Below are positions 1 through 7,749 of a stretch of 31,163 nucleotides of DNA, piece by piece. Source of the stretch: an uncultured Lachnospiraceae bacterium (GTDB lineage Bacteria; Bacillota; Clostridia; Lachnospirales; Lachnospiraceae); assembly GCA_910588535.1 (NCBI GenBank), contig CAJUOO010000036.1, positions 1 through 31,163 of the forward strand. Direction: 5' to 3'. Position 1 is the stretch's first letter; each line of letters opens with the position of its first letter. The position numbers and the translations under genes were made by a program. The notes below the pieces were generated by a model that saw only the letters and a program-made list of their open reading frames with translations, was not told the origin of the DNA and ran no database searches.

Positions 1-190
1 GTTTCGAGCTTAGCGTCCGTTTTGTTTTTCACTAAGCGAGAGCGGGGTGACGGAGGACCACAGGCAGTTCGCCGGGCAGACCTTTCCAGAAAATGATACA
101 ACAGATAAAATATAAAATTTACAAGATGTTATAAGATAGCACTACATATATACAATATCTTGTATAATTAAATCTTATTGCGACAGTCCC
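1..190 (+). repeat. Palindromic MITE-like repeat, copy A (right half, cut by window edge)
   Basis: This is the right-hand part of a repeat that recurs at 1002-1200 (same orientation) and 5021-5323 (opposite orientation). The segment from 1 to about 88 matches the central and right-arm part of the other copies, including the arm ending in GTTCGCCGGGC. It is followed by the AT-rich flank found in copy C (CAGATAAAATATAAAA) and by an outer end at 164-190, whose reverse complement matches the left outer end of copy C (GCAATAAG.TTTAATTAT). No ORF is present. The left half lies outside the window, so full length cannot be measured here. The class (MITE or other palindromic repeat) is inference from short size, absence of coding capacity and nested inverted ends. 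Confidence 0.8.
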
Positions 191-228
191 ATGAATACTC
201 TTTTATAAAATATAAAAAACATATATTA

Positions 229-376
229 TCCACACTAACTCCCATCTGCCCGCTTTAACGGGCGCACAAATCAGAACGTGAAATTTTTATTTCACACTAA
301 TCACCCATGTCAGAGCAGTTTATTGCGATGACACGCGTCGGAAATCTAATATTTCTGACTGCGAAGGCTCTGACAC
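229..376. other. Cluster of hairpins upstream of the GNAT gene
   Basis: The gene-free stretch 191-448 carries consecutive inverted repeats: GCCCG/CGGGC at 248-263; GTGAAAT/ATTTCAC with a TTTT loop at 278-295; and a nested structure closed by TGTCAGAGC (308-316) with GCTCTGACA (367-375), enclosing GTCGGAAAT (338-346) with ATTTCTGAC (351-359), one mismatch. A short motif of the form CACACTAA..CCCAT precedes the structures at about 231-247 and 293-309, and a related one recurs near 936-953. Whether this is a structured RNA, the leader of the GNAT mRNA or remains of another small repeat is not known. None of the hairpins is followed by a convincing U-tract. Confidence 0.5.
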
Positions 377-448
377 AAATAACAGATTGAAAAATTAGCA
401 CATCAGCATGATGATTCAATCTAGTTTACCCTAAGGAGATAGATATCT

Positions 449-898
449 ATGATTATTCGAAAAGCAAAGCCAACAGATGCACAAGATCTAAAACTATTAT
501 ATTTTGAATATCTAACACAATTCCCGCCGACAGAGGAGCAAGATATGGCGCTTTGGGCCAATCTCCTTGAACAATTTGAACATAATAATAACATCCATTT
601 ATTAGTTATCGAGGAAGATAACAAAGTGGTTTCTTCTGTACATATGACTATTATAGAAAATCTAACACATAATCTCAGGCCATATGCCGTGATAGAAAAT
701 GTTGTGACTCATATCGATTACCGAAAAAAAGGATATGCATCTGCATTACTTGATAAAGCATCAGAAATTGCCAGAGAACACAGATGTTATAAATTATTTC
801 TTGAAACTGGCTCCAACAAAGAAAGTACACTAAACTTTTACAAACGCAATGGATTTGAAATTGACAAAAAACATTCATGCTTAAAACGATTACAATGA
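449..898 (+). CDS. GNAT-family N-acetyltransferase
   Basis: A 149-aa single-domain GNAT protein. The family transfers an acetyl group from acetyl-CoA to an amine; the substrate here cannot be told. The acetyl-CoA pyrophosphate-binding loop is visible as YRKKGYASAL (about residues 91-100), preceded by the strand IENVVTHIDY and followed by the C-terminal NFYKRNGFEI element typical of GNATs. ATG at 449 has a good Shine-Dalgarno (AAGGAG, about 10 nt upstream). It is the only plus-strand gene in the first 8 kb, is clearly AT-richer than its neighbours, and sits between two direct copies of the palindromic repeat (1-190 and 1002-1200). That setting suggests an accessory or transferred gene. Family assignment is secure; physiological role is unknown. 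Confidence 0.88.
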   Translation: MIIRKAKPTDAQDLKLLYFEYLTQFPPTEEQDMALWANLLEQFEHNNNIHLLVIEEDNKVVSSVHMTIIENLTHNLRPYAVIENVVTHIDYRKKGYASALLDKASEIAREHRCYKLFLETGSNKESTLNFYKRNGFEIDKKHSCLKRLQ

Positions 899-1001
899 TA
901 TATAAATCAAATCATTCTCTCAAAAAACCACAGTTTACACAATAACTCCCATTTGCCTGCGAAAGCAGGGTGACAGCGTATTTTGCTTTACAGATAAAAC
1001 A
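899..1001. other. Gene-free spacer with a small GNRA-type hairpin
   Basis: Between the GNAT stop and repeat copy B lies the motif ACAATAACTCCCATTTG followed by the hairpin CCTGC-GAAA-GCAGG at 956-969. The same motif followed by a different but equally self-complementary stem occurs at about 231-263. No U-tract follows, so I do not call it a terminator. Confidence 0.45.
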
Positions 1002-1200
1002 GCCCGGTGAACTGTCTGTGGTCCTCAAGGAACCTATTGAAAAACGCCGGCGCTTAGCGAGGTAGTTTCGAGCTTAGCGTCCGTTGCGTTTTTCACTAAG
1101 CGAGAGCGGGGTGACGGAGGACCACAGACAGTTCACCGGGCGGATCTTTCCAGAAAATGAAACAACAGATAAAGCATTAAATTTACAAAAAGTTACATAC
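1002..1200 (+). repeat. Palindromic MITE-like repeat, copy B
   Basis: Two perfectly complementary 25-bp arms (1002-1026 and 1117-1141) enclose a 90-bp loop that itself contains smaller inverted repeats (GAAAAACGC near 1039 against GCGTTTTTC near 1085). The core is the same as in copy C (inverted) and the right half is the same as in copy A. The right flank (CCAGAAAATGAAAC then AACAGATAAA) resembles A and C as far as about 1200, but the outer end seen in A and C is not recognisable. On the left the similarity stops at the arm, so this copy looks eroded outside its core. It lies between the GNAT gene and the two-component operon. Confidence 0.85.
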
Positions 1201-1212
1201 AGAGGAGAACAT

Positions 1213-1263
1213 ATGAAATGCTTCAGAAATTATAAAAAGAAGAAACTGTCAGGAATAGTATGA
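1213..1263 (+). CDS. Possible 16-aa ORF or gene remnant with strong RBS
   Basis: An ATG at 1213 is preceded by AGAGGAG at ideal spacing and opens a frame of 16 codons (MKCFRNYKKKKLSGIV) ending at TGA 1261-1263. It starts just beyond repeat copy B. The very basic peptide has no recognisable family. It could be the 5' stub of a destroyed gene, a leader peptide or chance. The rest of the 1264-1423 stretch is very AT-rich and shows no other gene. Confidence 0.25.
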   Translation: MKCFRNYKKKKLSGIV

Positions 1264-1423
1264 TATCCTTAAATATAAAACAAAAAAATACGATAATTAA
1301 GGCATAAATACGATAAAAATAAATCATAACATATATAACAAAACATCTCAGACAATCATAAATAACTGATAAAAGCCTAATTAACCCCATATCAAAAATT
1401 ATCGGAAAAACAGAATCCTCCTA

Positions 1424-2569
1424 TCATCCTCTTTCCGCAAGATAGAACACCGCCACCGCACTTGCTCCTCCACCCCTGTGATTTCCAAGCAGCAATCTTC
1501 CTCCATGCTTTTCACAATACATGCGGCATATATACAAGCCAAGTCCAAAGTGCTTTAGATCATCCTGAGGATTTGTATGATACCACACCTTTGTAAGCTG
1601 CTCTTCGCCGTCTGAAAAACCATCACCATCATCTTCCACATATATCTTACACTCATCACCCTCGATACATAGGCGAACCATCACTTTACTTTTTGCATAC
1701 CGAAGAGAATTCTCCACTAGATTGTCCACTATCTCAAACACTAGCTCTGTGTCAATACTAATACACTCCTTCTCTGTCTGACAGCCAAATTCACAGGATA
1801 ATCCACCATCCTTTGACAGTATCTCCACATTTCTCTTTATTTCCTGAAAAAATACCTCCACCCTTGTTTCCTTAAGCTGTATCTCCCGATCTTCAAGCTT
1901 GGAGAGCTTCCTCATGGTATTTAAAAACACTTCCATCCTCTCAATCTGCCTCATACTCTCAGAAAGCATATCGGTAAGCTGCTCCTTGCTGATTTTCTCA
2001 CTGGGAACATACTCCATCAGCATCTCCTGATAACCCTTTAAAACAGCAAGCGGTGAGCGCAGATCATGCGCGACAGCTGCGCGCAGAGCCTTCTCCTGCT
2101 CCACCAGCCTCCACATCTGTTTATTATTTTCTACAAGCTGGCTCCGCATCCGCTCAAATTCCTTACATAACTGACCCAGCTCATCTTGATTTTTGTAGGT
2201 AACAGAACATTCCAGATTGTTCTCTGCTATAGCCTCCGATGCCATATGAAGCTCCTTAAGCGGTGTCTGAAGCTTCTTTTTGTAGAAGAGACAGACGGTG
2301 ATCATTGTACCCACAGCCGATATCACCAAATTCCCATAAGTCTGCAAAAAATCACATAGCTCAGAGATCATTCTTTCTATATCGCTTATCTCCTTCATAG
2401 AAGGACGTGCATACCAATCCCATATATTTGTATAATAATACCATATTTCTCTCTGCACATCCAACGCTATCTCACGGATCAGATAATACAGAACAAAGCT
2501 GACAACAAGATTGATAAACATATATAGAACTATGGTTTTCTTGATTGATAAATTCCTTATTTTTTCCAT
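1424..2569 (-). CDS. Sensor histidine kinase (HAMP, HisKA, HATPase)
   Basis: A membrane sensor kinase of 381 aa, partner of the regulator encoded immediately upstream. Two membrane segments (about residues 11-33 and 79-97) enclose a short external loop of about 45 residues. A HAMP linker (about 98-150) is followed by the phospho-acceptor motif AHDLRSPLAVLKGY with His168, then the ATPase domain with N-box DNLVENSLRYA, G1 box DDGDGFSDG and G2 box HFGLGLYICRMY. I place the start at the ATG at 2569, which has GGGGAG ten bases upstream and overlaps the regulator stop by 13 nt; an in-frame TTG at 2587 is less likely. The loop is too short for a classical ligand domain, so the signal cannot be predicted. 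No obvious target gene adjoins the pair. Confidence 0.92.
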   Translation of the reverse strand: MEKIRNLSIKKTIVLYMFINLVVSFVLYYLIREIALDVQREIWYYYTNIWDWYARPSMKEISDIERMISELCDFLQTYGNLVISAVGTMITVCLFYKKKLQTPLKELHMASEAIAENNLECSVTYKNQDELGQLCKEFERMRSQLVENNKQMWRLVEQEKALRAAVAHDLRSPLAVLKGYQEMLMEYVPSEKISKEQLTDMLSESMRQIERMEVFLNTMRKLSKLEDREIQLKETRVEVFFQEIKRNVEILSKDGGLSCEFGCQTEKECISIDTELVFEIVDNLVENSLRYAKSKVMVRLCIEGDECKIYVEDDGDGFSDGEEQLTKVWYHTNPQDDLKHFGLGLYICRMYCEKHGGRLLLGNHRGGGASAVAVFYLAERG

Positions 2570-3231
2570 CGATAGCCCACTCCCCAAACTGTCTCAATAT
2601 ATTCTGTCTCCGTATAAGCAGAAAGCTTTCCCCGTATTCTTCGCACCAGCTCTGTAATACTCCTCTTATCACCCTCACCGTCGTATCCGCATACCTTTTC
2701 ATAGATGCGCTCCTTATCAAAATTCTGCCCCGGATGCATGGAAAGAAATTCTATAATCTCATATTCTGTCCTTGTAAAAGCGATTATCTGACCATTGTAC
2801 TGCACCGTGCTGGAGGAATAATCAATAGTAAGCTCTTCGCTTAATGGGTATCCTTCTGCCAGCCTGTGCCGTTCCTCCCTCTTTAGATGCGCAACAATCC
2901 TTGCCTCCAACTCTCTTAAGCTAAATGGCTTTAGAATATAATCATCTCCTCCAGACATCAGTCCATTGATCCGATCTTGTTCCTCCACCTTGGCCGTCAG
3001 AAAAAGGATGGGACAAGTCATTCTATCCCGAATCTGTCTACATAACTCCATACCATCCATCCTTGGCATATTGACATCCAGAAGTATAATATCCGGCTTA
3101 TGTACAATCTGCTCCAATGCCGCTACTCCATCTAGCGCTGTCTCCACCTCATAACCTCTTATGGAAAAATAACTATTGAGCATTTTTAACAACGCTCTAT
3201 CATCATCTACCAATAAAATCTTGTTTTTCAT
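2557..3231 (-). CDS. OmpR-family response regulator
   Basis: A DNA-binding response regulator of 224 aa. The receiver domain (1 to about 115) has the acidic pair Asp10/Asp11, phospho-acceptor Asp52 in LLDVNMPRMDG, Thr79 and Lys101 in ILKPF. The C-terminal winged helix (about 130-224) ends in the characteristic VWGVGYRWKK. The start is taken at MKNKILLVDDD (3231), because the in-frame extension to 3282 would add a non-conserved basic stretch and run into the cysK stop. The ribosome binding site is weak. It is translationally coupled to the kinase gene, whose ATG lies inside its last codons. It follows cysK by 47 nt with no terminator between them, so it may be co-transcribed with cysK. Confidence 0.93.
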   Translation of the reverse strand: MKNKILLVDDDRALLKMLNSYFSIRGYEVETALDGVAALEQIVHKPDIILLDVNMPRMDGMELCRQIRDRMTCPILFLTAKVEEQDRINGLMSGGDDYILKPFSLRELEARIVAHLKREERHRLAEGYPLSEELTIDYSSSTVQYNGQIIAFTRTEYEIIEFLSMHPGQNFDKERIYEKVCGYDGEGDKRSITELVRRIRGKLSAYTETEYIETVWGVGYRWKK

Positions 3232-3278
3232 CGCTGTTCCATCTCTACATCTGCAAAAAATTTTCCTCCGCCATCCCA

Positions 3279-4205
3279 TCAACAGAACAAAGGCGTAGAA
3301 TAATACCTATCTCCATGATCTGGCAGCAGAGTGACAATTATTTTTCCTTCATTCTCCTGACGCTTTGCAAGTGTAATCGCCGCGTGAAGAGCAGCTCCAG
3401 AAGAGATTCCCACAAGCACTCCCTCCTGCTTTGCAAGATATTTTGCCGCCTGAAATGCCTCTTCATTCTCTACTTTAAAAATCTCATCATAAATCTGTGT
3501 ATTCAGTACCTTTGGCACAAAGCCTGCACCAATTCCCTGAAGCATATGTGCACCAGCTCTTCCCTCCGACAAGACAGGCGAACTTGCCGGCTCCACAGCC
3601 ACTATTTTTGTAGAAGGCTTTTGCTCCTTCAAGTACTCACCCACTCCGGTCAAGGTGCCTCCTGTTCCTACCCCCGCAACAAAAATATCCACTTTGCCCT
3701 CGGTATCTCTCCAGATCTCCTGCCCTGTCGTTTCTTTATGAGCTGCTGGATTAACTGGATTTTCAAATTGTCCCGGCACAAAACTATCAGGAAGCTCTCT
3801 AGCAAGCTCCTCCGCCTTCTCGATAGCCCCCATCATTCCTCTCGCTCCCTCGGTCAGAACTATCTCCGCTCCATATGCCTTCAATATATTTCTCCGCTCC
3901 GCACTCATTGTGTCAGGCATAGTAAGAATCATGCGGTATCCCTTGGACGCCGCAATAGAAGCCAAGCCAATTCCAGTATTCCCAGACGTTGGCTCAATAA
4001 TCACCGATCCCTTCCGCAGAAGCCCCTTTTTCTCCGCATCCTCAATCATAGCCTTTGCAACCCGATCCTTTACGCTGCCCGCTGGATTCAAACATTCCAG
4101 TTTCACCAACACAGTGGCTCTCAGTCCCAAATCTCTCTCTATGTTCACCACTTCCATAAGAGGTGTATTGCCTATAAAATCAAGTATACTTTTATATACA
4201 TTCAT
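3279..4205 (-). CDS. cysK: Cysteine synthase A (O-acetylserine sulfhydrylase)
   Basis: A cytoplasmic PLP enzyme of 308 aa that condenses O-acetylserine with sulfide to give cysteine and acetate. The PLP lysine is Lys46 in NPAGSVKDR. The substrate loop is SGNTG (74-78), the phosphate-binding loop is GVGTGGT (178-184), and the C-terminal PLP-ring serine is in GISSGAA. Full length matches the family, and the C-terminus STPLFC is close to the usual STPLF ending. ATG has AGGAG nine bases upstream. No cysE is in the window, and no T-box or S-box leader is visible in the 91 nt upstream. It precedes the two-component pair in the same direction. Confidence 0.95.
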   Translation of the reverse strand: MNVYKSILDFIGNTPLMEVVNIERDLGLRATVLVKLECLNPAGSVKDRVAKAMIEDAEKKGLLRKGSVIIEPTSGNTGIGLASIAASKGYRMILTMPDTMSAERRNILKAYGAEIVLTEGARGMMGAIEKAEELARELPDSFVPGQFENPVNPAAHKETTGQEIWRDTEGKVDIFVAGVGTGGTLTGVGEYLKEQKPSTKIVAVEPASSPVLSEGRAGAHMLQGIGAGFVPKVLNTQIYDEIFKVENEEAFQAAKYLAKQEGVLVGISSGAALHAAITLAKRQENEGKIIVTLLPDHGDRYYSTPLFC

Positions 4206-4296
4206 GCCATTCTTCTCCTATTTCAAAAAAATACTGTCACTAGAAAACGCAATTATGACAAACATCGGTTTCTTTTATAAAACAATATCTCTCATT

Positions 4297-4875
4297 CTAA
4301 AATATATTGCGATGATAAAAATTCTCATATATATCAGCAGAATTAAGTAATTTTGCTGAATAATTCTCTATCTCCTCCGCCCTCTCATCATCCGACATAG
4401 AAATAAAAAAAGTGATTTCTTCTGAATATTCACCAAAAACCTTTTCTGCAATCAAATGTTCCATTGCAGACGTGACTGTTTCAAAAAACAACCGCTGATT
4501 TTCTTCGTAGCTTTCTTCGTCATACTCTTCTGATTCATCATGCTCAAACAACAATTCACTGATCATGTTAAGCTGACTGTTTTTCCCGTCCGAATATCCC
4601 CACTCATCAGGAATCCACTGTGTCAAGCTTACAGAACCTTCCTTTACATTCTTTAAATCCTCTTCTGATAAATCTAGCTCCTTTGCATATTTTTTATCCC
4701 TTCTCTGCAGATATTCGTAAGTGTTCACTGCCAAAAATAATGTAACACAATCACTATCTGTCACCAATGCAACCGCATATATTCTCTCCTTGCCAATTTT
4801 TCTTTGGATATTCTGCATTTCCACCTTCACGGCCTGTTGTATTTTATTATCCAATTCCTTATAAAATGTATTCAT
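4297..4875 (-). CDS. DUF4303-family protein
   Basis: A soluble, acidic 192-aa protein with no signal peptide or membrane segment. The pattern IYAVALVTDSDCVTLFLAVN (about 32-51) followed by QWIPDEWGYSD (about 87-97) fits the DUF4303 family as I know it (IYAfaL...NTeE... W.P.EWgY); I cannot confirm this by search. The function of that family is not established. The ATG at 4875 has AAGGAG about 10 nt upstream. The gene lies between cysK, with a 91-nt gap, and repeat copy C. It could be a monocistronic accessory gene or the first gene of a cysK transcript. Confidence 0.7.
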   Translation of the reverse strand: MNTFYKELDNKIQQAVKVEMQNIQRKIGKERIYAVALVTDSDCVTLFLAVNTYEYLQRRDKKYAKELDLSEEDLKNVKEGSVSLTQWIPDEWGYSDGKNSQLNMISELLFEHDESEEYDEESYEENQRLFFETVTSAMEHLIAEKVFGEYSEEITFFISMSDDERAEEIENYSAKLLNSADIYENFYHRNIF

Positions 4876-4915
4876 CTTATTTTTTCTCCTTCTTCTCTAT
4901 TCTCTCCTTCACTAA

Positions 4916-4942
4916 ATAGTATCCTACCATATATTTTATCAA
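4916..4942 (-). promoter_or_regulatory. Candidate promoter of the DUF4303 gene
   Basis: On the minus strand TTGATA (4937-4942) is followed after 15 nt by TACTAT (4916-4921), about 40 nt before the start codon. The short spacer makes this tentative. Confidence 0.3.
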
Positions 4943-5020
4943 GAATCCATAAATTATTTTGCCTCAAGCCCAAAATCCGCCGCAAGAAACAAAACATCAA
5001 GCTTAGGTACCCCAAAGTAG

Positions 5021-5323
5021 GAGCTGTCGCAATAAGTTTTAATTATGTTTCATTTTCTGGAAAGATCCGCCCGGCGAACTGCCAGTGGTCCTCCGTCACC
5101 CCGCTTTCGCTTAGTGAAAAACAAAACGGACGCTAAGCTCGAAACTACCTCGCTAAGCGCCGGCGTTTTTCAATAGGTTCCTTGAGGACCACTGGCAGTT
5201 CGCCGGGCGGATCATCCCAGAAAATGAAACACCAGATTTTTAACACCAGATAAAATATAAAACTTATAAGATAATACTACACATTACTGCACCTAATATA
5301 ATTAAAACTTATTCCAACAGCCC
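5021..5323 (-). repeat. Palindromic MITE-like repeat, copy C (most complete)
   Basis: This is the fullest copy, about 303 bp. The outer ends (5021-5046 and 5298-5323) are inverted and match at 23 of 26 positions. Inside them are arms with 30 perfectly complementary bases (5064-5093 and 5184-5213) that continue imperfectly to 5047 and 5230. A 90-bp loop contains further small inverted repeats such as GAAAAAC/GTTTTTC. It has no ORF. Relative to copies A and B it is inverted. I could not define a target-site duplication. It ends 12 bp from the stop codon of the Cys-rich Feo protein, so it could also act as a termination structure for the feo transcript (inference). Confidence 0.88.
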
Positions 5324-5334
5324 CGAATTAAATT

Positions 5335-5475
5335 CTATTTTCCACAAGGTCCGCCACAATGCTTGCAGTCACATCCACATTGTAATGATTTTCCTTGTTT
5401 TTTCTCCCGTATCATATGTCTTACGATCAAAATAACCACGCCCACAAGCAAAAGTCCCACAACAACTGTTCCCAT
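5335..5475 (-). CDS. FeoB-associated Cys-rich membrane protein
   Basis: A 46-aa protein with one N-terminal membrane segment (VVVGLLLVGVVILIV, residues 4-18), a basic stretch, and a C-terminal cluster of five cysteines (33, 35, 37, 40 and 44, as CGCDCKHCGGPC). This is the layout of the small FeoB-associated Cys-rich proteins that follow feoB in many Firmicutes. They are thought to support ferrous iron transport, but their biochemistry is not settled. The start ATG at 5475 has AAGGAGGG just upstream, and the gene begins 19 nt after the feoB stop, so it is the last gene of the feo operon. It ends 12 bp from the outer end of repeat copy C. Confidence 0.88.
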   Translation of the reverse strand: MGTVVVGLLLVGVVILIVRHMIREKKQGKSLQCGCDCKHCGGPCGK

Positions 5476-5494
5476 TTTCCCTCCTTCTGCCGCT

Positions 5495-7678
5495 TTATTT
5501 TACCGCGGCTAACTTCTTTCTATCCACATGTAATCTGCTGTGCTCTCTATATGGCCTTATCAGAAAATACAGAAATCCCGCAACCACAAAAAAAGATACC
5601 ACCGTCCAGAATCCAAATGCTCTTGTAAGTATCAGGTTTCCTATCTGATACACACATAAGGACACAACATAGGCAAGTGCTGTCTGGTACCCTATAGCAA
5701 ACCAGAACCACTTTATATTATTCATCTCTCTCTTGATCGCTCCCATCGCCGCAAAACAAGGGGCACACAGAAGATTAAACACCAAGAAAGAATATGCAGC
5801 CAATGCCGTCATACTTCCAGCCAAAACATCCCAGTACTCGGCTCCATCCTCCGCAACCTCCGCAAAACCAAAGACTACGCCAAAGGTACTCACCACATTT
5901 TCCTTAGCCACAAGACCCATAATGGCTGCCACAGCAGACTGCCAATTTCCCCAGCCAAGAGGTGCAAAAAACCACGCAATTCCATTCCCAATCAAAGCCA
6001 AAATACTATATTGAATCTCCATATCATCCAACATGCAAAACTGTCCGTCCACCCAGCCAAAATAAGTGGTAAACCATATCACGATCGTCGACAGAAGAAT
6101 TATCGTTCCCGCCTTCTTGATAAAAGACCAGCCTCTCTCCCACATACTGCGAAGTACATTCCCCAGCGTCGGCATATGGTAGGCGGGAAGCTCCATCACA
6201 AAGGGAGCTGGATCTCCGGCAAACATTTTCGTCTTTTTCAATATAATACCAGAACAGATAATTGCAGCTATCCCCACAAAATAAGCACTTGGCGACACCC
6301 ACCACGCCCCTTCAAACAAAGCACCTGCAATCAGTGCGATAATGGGCAGCTTTGCCCCACAGGGAATAAATGTAGTTGTCATAATCGTCATCTTGCGATC
6401 TCTGTCATTTTCTATGGTTCTCGACGCCATTATGCCGGGCACACCGCAGCCTGTGCCAATCAACATTGGAATAAAGGATTTTCCAGATAACCCAAATTTG
6501 CGGAAAATTCTATCCATAATAAACGCCACTCTTGCCATATAACCACACGCCTCCAAAAAGGCAAGAAAAAGAAACAACACTAACATCTGTGGGACAAATC
6601 CAAGCACCGCACCCACACCTGCCACGATACCATCAAGAATCAGACCTTTCAGCCACTCTGCACAACCGACAGCATCCAGCACCCCTTCCATCAAGACGGG
6701 GATTCCCACTACATCCATCCCAAAAACACGAAAACCATCGCCGAACAACCCATCATTTGCCCAATCCGTGGCCCAGCCTCCCACTGTCGTCACAGATACC
6801 ACATACACCAATACCATAATTAGCGCAAAGATCGGCAGCGCCAGAAAACGATTGGTGACAATTTTGTCGATTTTATCCGATACTGTGACAGCACTCTTTT
6901 TACTTTTTGTAACGCACTCTCCGATAATAGAAGAAATATAGAGATACCTTTCATTGGTGATAATACTCTCTGTATCATCGTCAAAAGTTTCCTCCAATTT
7001 CTTTATCTCCTCCGACAGATCTGGCACATGCGTAAGCTTTTCTGCAATCTTATCATCCTTCTCCAAAAGCTTTATGGCAAAAAATCGCTTCTGCTCCTCA
7101 GGAATTTCAGCTCCAAGTGTACCCACCACTCTGCCGATCGCATCCTCGACCTCCTCTGCAAATTTGTGAACAGGCAAAGTGGCACACTTCCGTTTTGCGA
7201 GATCAACCGCGCGCTCGACAGCCTGATTGAGCCCCGTTCCCTTTAGCGCCGATATAGGCACAACCTCACATCCCAGCTTCCTTCCAAGTCTCTCGATATG
7301 TAGCTTATCACCTGTCTTTTCCAATATGTCCATCATATTCACCGCCATGACAACAGGGATGCCAAGTTCCAGAAGCTGAGTGGAAAGATAAAGATTCCTC
7401 TCAATATTTGTGCCATCTACAAGATTAAGAATTGCATCCGGCTGCTCTGCAATCAGATAATTTCTAGCAACTACCTCCTCCAGCGTGTAGGGCGACAGAG
7501 AATAGATTCCGGGCAGATCGACGATCGTAACATCCTTATCTCCCTTCAGCCTGCCTTCCTTCTTCTCCACCGTAACGCCCGGCCAATTACCGACAAACTG
7601 ATTCGATCCAGTCAACGCATTAAATAATGTCGTCTTACCACAATTTGGATTGCCCGCTAACGCAATTTTTACTGACAT
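5495..7678 (-). CDS. feoB: Ferrous iron transport protein B
   Basis: The inner-membrane Fe(II) permease with an N-terminal G domain, 727 aa. G motifs are clear: G1 GNPNCGKT (9-16), G2 around Thr36, G3 DLPG (54-57) and G4 NMMD (114-117), followed by the helical GDI-like region to about 265. The membrane part begins near 280 and contains the Gate motifs GCGVPGIMASRTI and FIPCGAKLPI and a conserved Cys in LLCAPCFAAMG. Length is full. ATG at 7678 has AGGAGG nine bases upstream. The gene follows two feoA genes (71-nt gap) and precedes the small Cys-rich partner. The gap contains a palindrome like the one at the feoA promoter, so feoB may have its own regulated start. Confidence 0.97.
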   Translation of the reverse strand: MSVKIALAGNPNCGKTTLFNALTGSNQFVGNWPGVTVEKKEGRLKGDKDVTIVDLPGIYSLSPYTLEEVVARNYLIAEQPDAILNLVDGTNIERNLYLSTQLLELGIPVVMAVNMMDILEKTGDKLHIERLGRKLGCEVVPISALKGTGLNQAVERAVDLAKRKCATLPVHKFAEEVEDAIGRVVGTLGAEIPEEQKRFFAIKLLEKDDKIAEKLTHVPDLSEEIKKLEETFDDDTESIITNERYLYISSIIGECVTKSKKSAVTVSDKIDKIVTNRFLALPIFALIMVLVYVVSVTTVGGWATDWANDGLFGDGFRVFGMDVVGIPVLMEGVLDAVGCAEWLKGLILDGIVAGVGAVLGFVPQMLVLFLFLAFLEACGYMARVAFIMDRIFRKFGLSGKSFIPMLIGTGCGVPGIMASRTIENDRDRKMTIMTTTFIPCGAKLPIIALIAGALFEGAWWVSPSAYFVGIAAIICSGIILKKTKMFAGDPAPFVMELPAYHMPTLGNVLRSMWERGWSFIKKAGTIILLSTIVIWFTTYFGWVDGQFCMLDDMEIQYSILALIGNGIAWFFAPLGWGNWQSAVAAIMGLVAKENVVSTFGVVFGFAEVAEDGAEYWDVLAGSMTALAAYSFLVFNLLCAPCFAAMGAIKREMNNIKWFWFAIGYQTALAYVVSLCVYQIGNLILTRAFGFWTVVSFFVVAGFLYFLIRPYREHSRLHVDRKKLAAVK

Positions 7679-7718
7679 GTTCTCACTCCTCCTGACATAT
7701 TTGTTATCACTATCTTTT

Positions 7719-7734
7719 GTTAGTATAAACTAAC
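7719..7734. promoter_or_regulatory. Candidate iron-regulator operator upstream of feoB
   Basis: GTTAG-TATAAA-CTAAC: two 5-bp half-sites with a 6-bp spacer, the same half-sites and spacing as the palindrome over the feoA promoter. It lies 41 bp upstream of the feoB start in the feoA-feoB gap. Assignment to the adjacent DtxR-family regulator is inference. Confidence 0.55.
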
Positions 7735-7749
7735 TTATGTACAAAAAAA

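Noticed and set aside
956..969. Terminator of the GNAT gene
   Set aside because: The stem is only 5 bp and is followed by GTGACAGCG rather than a T-run.
2570..2587. Upstream TTG start for the first kinase gene
   Set aside because: The ATG at 2569 has a ribosome binding site at the right distance and gives the shorter overlap with the regulator gene.
3315..4280. Long open frame (321 codons) on the plus strand opposite cysK
   Set aside because: It is the antisense shadow of a clearly conserved cysK gene; its translation is Cys/His/Ser-rich low-quality sequence with no domain and no ribosome binding site.
4206..4296. Riboswitch or T-box upstream of cysK
   Set aside because: The 91-nt gap is AT-rich and too short; no T-box or SAM-riboswitch motifs or terminator were seen.
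1..5323. CRISPR array suggested by repeated segments
   Set aside because: Only three long copies, unevenly spaced, one inverted, with internal palindromes and no spacers.
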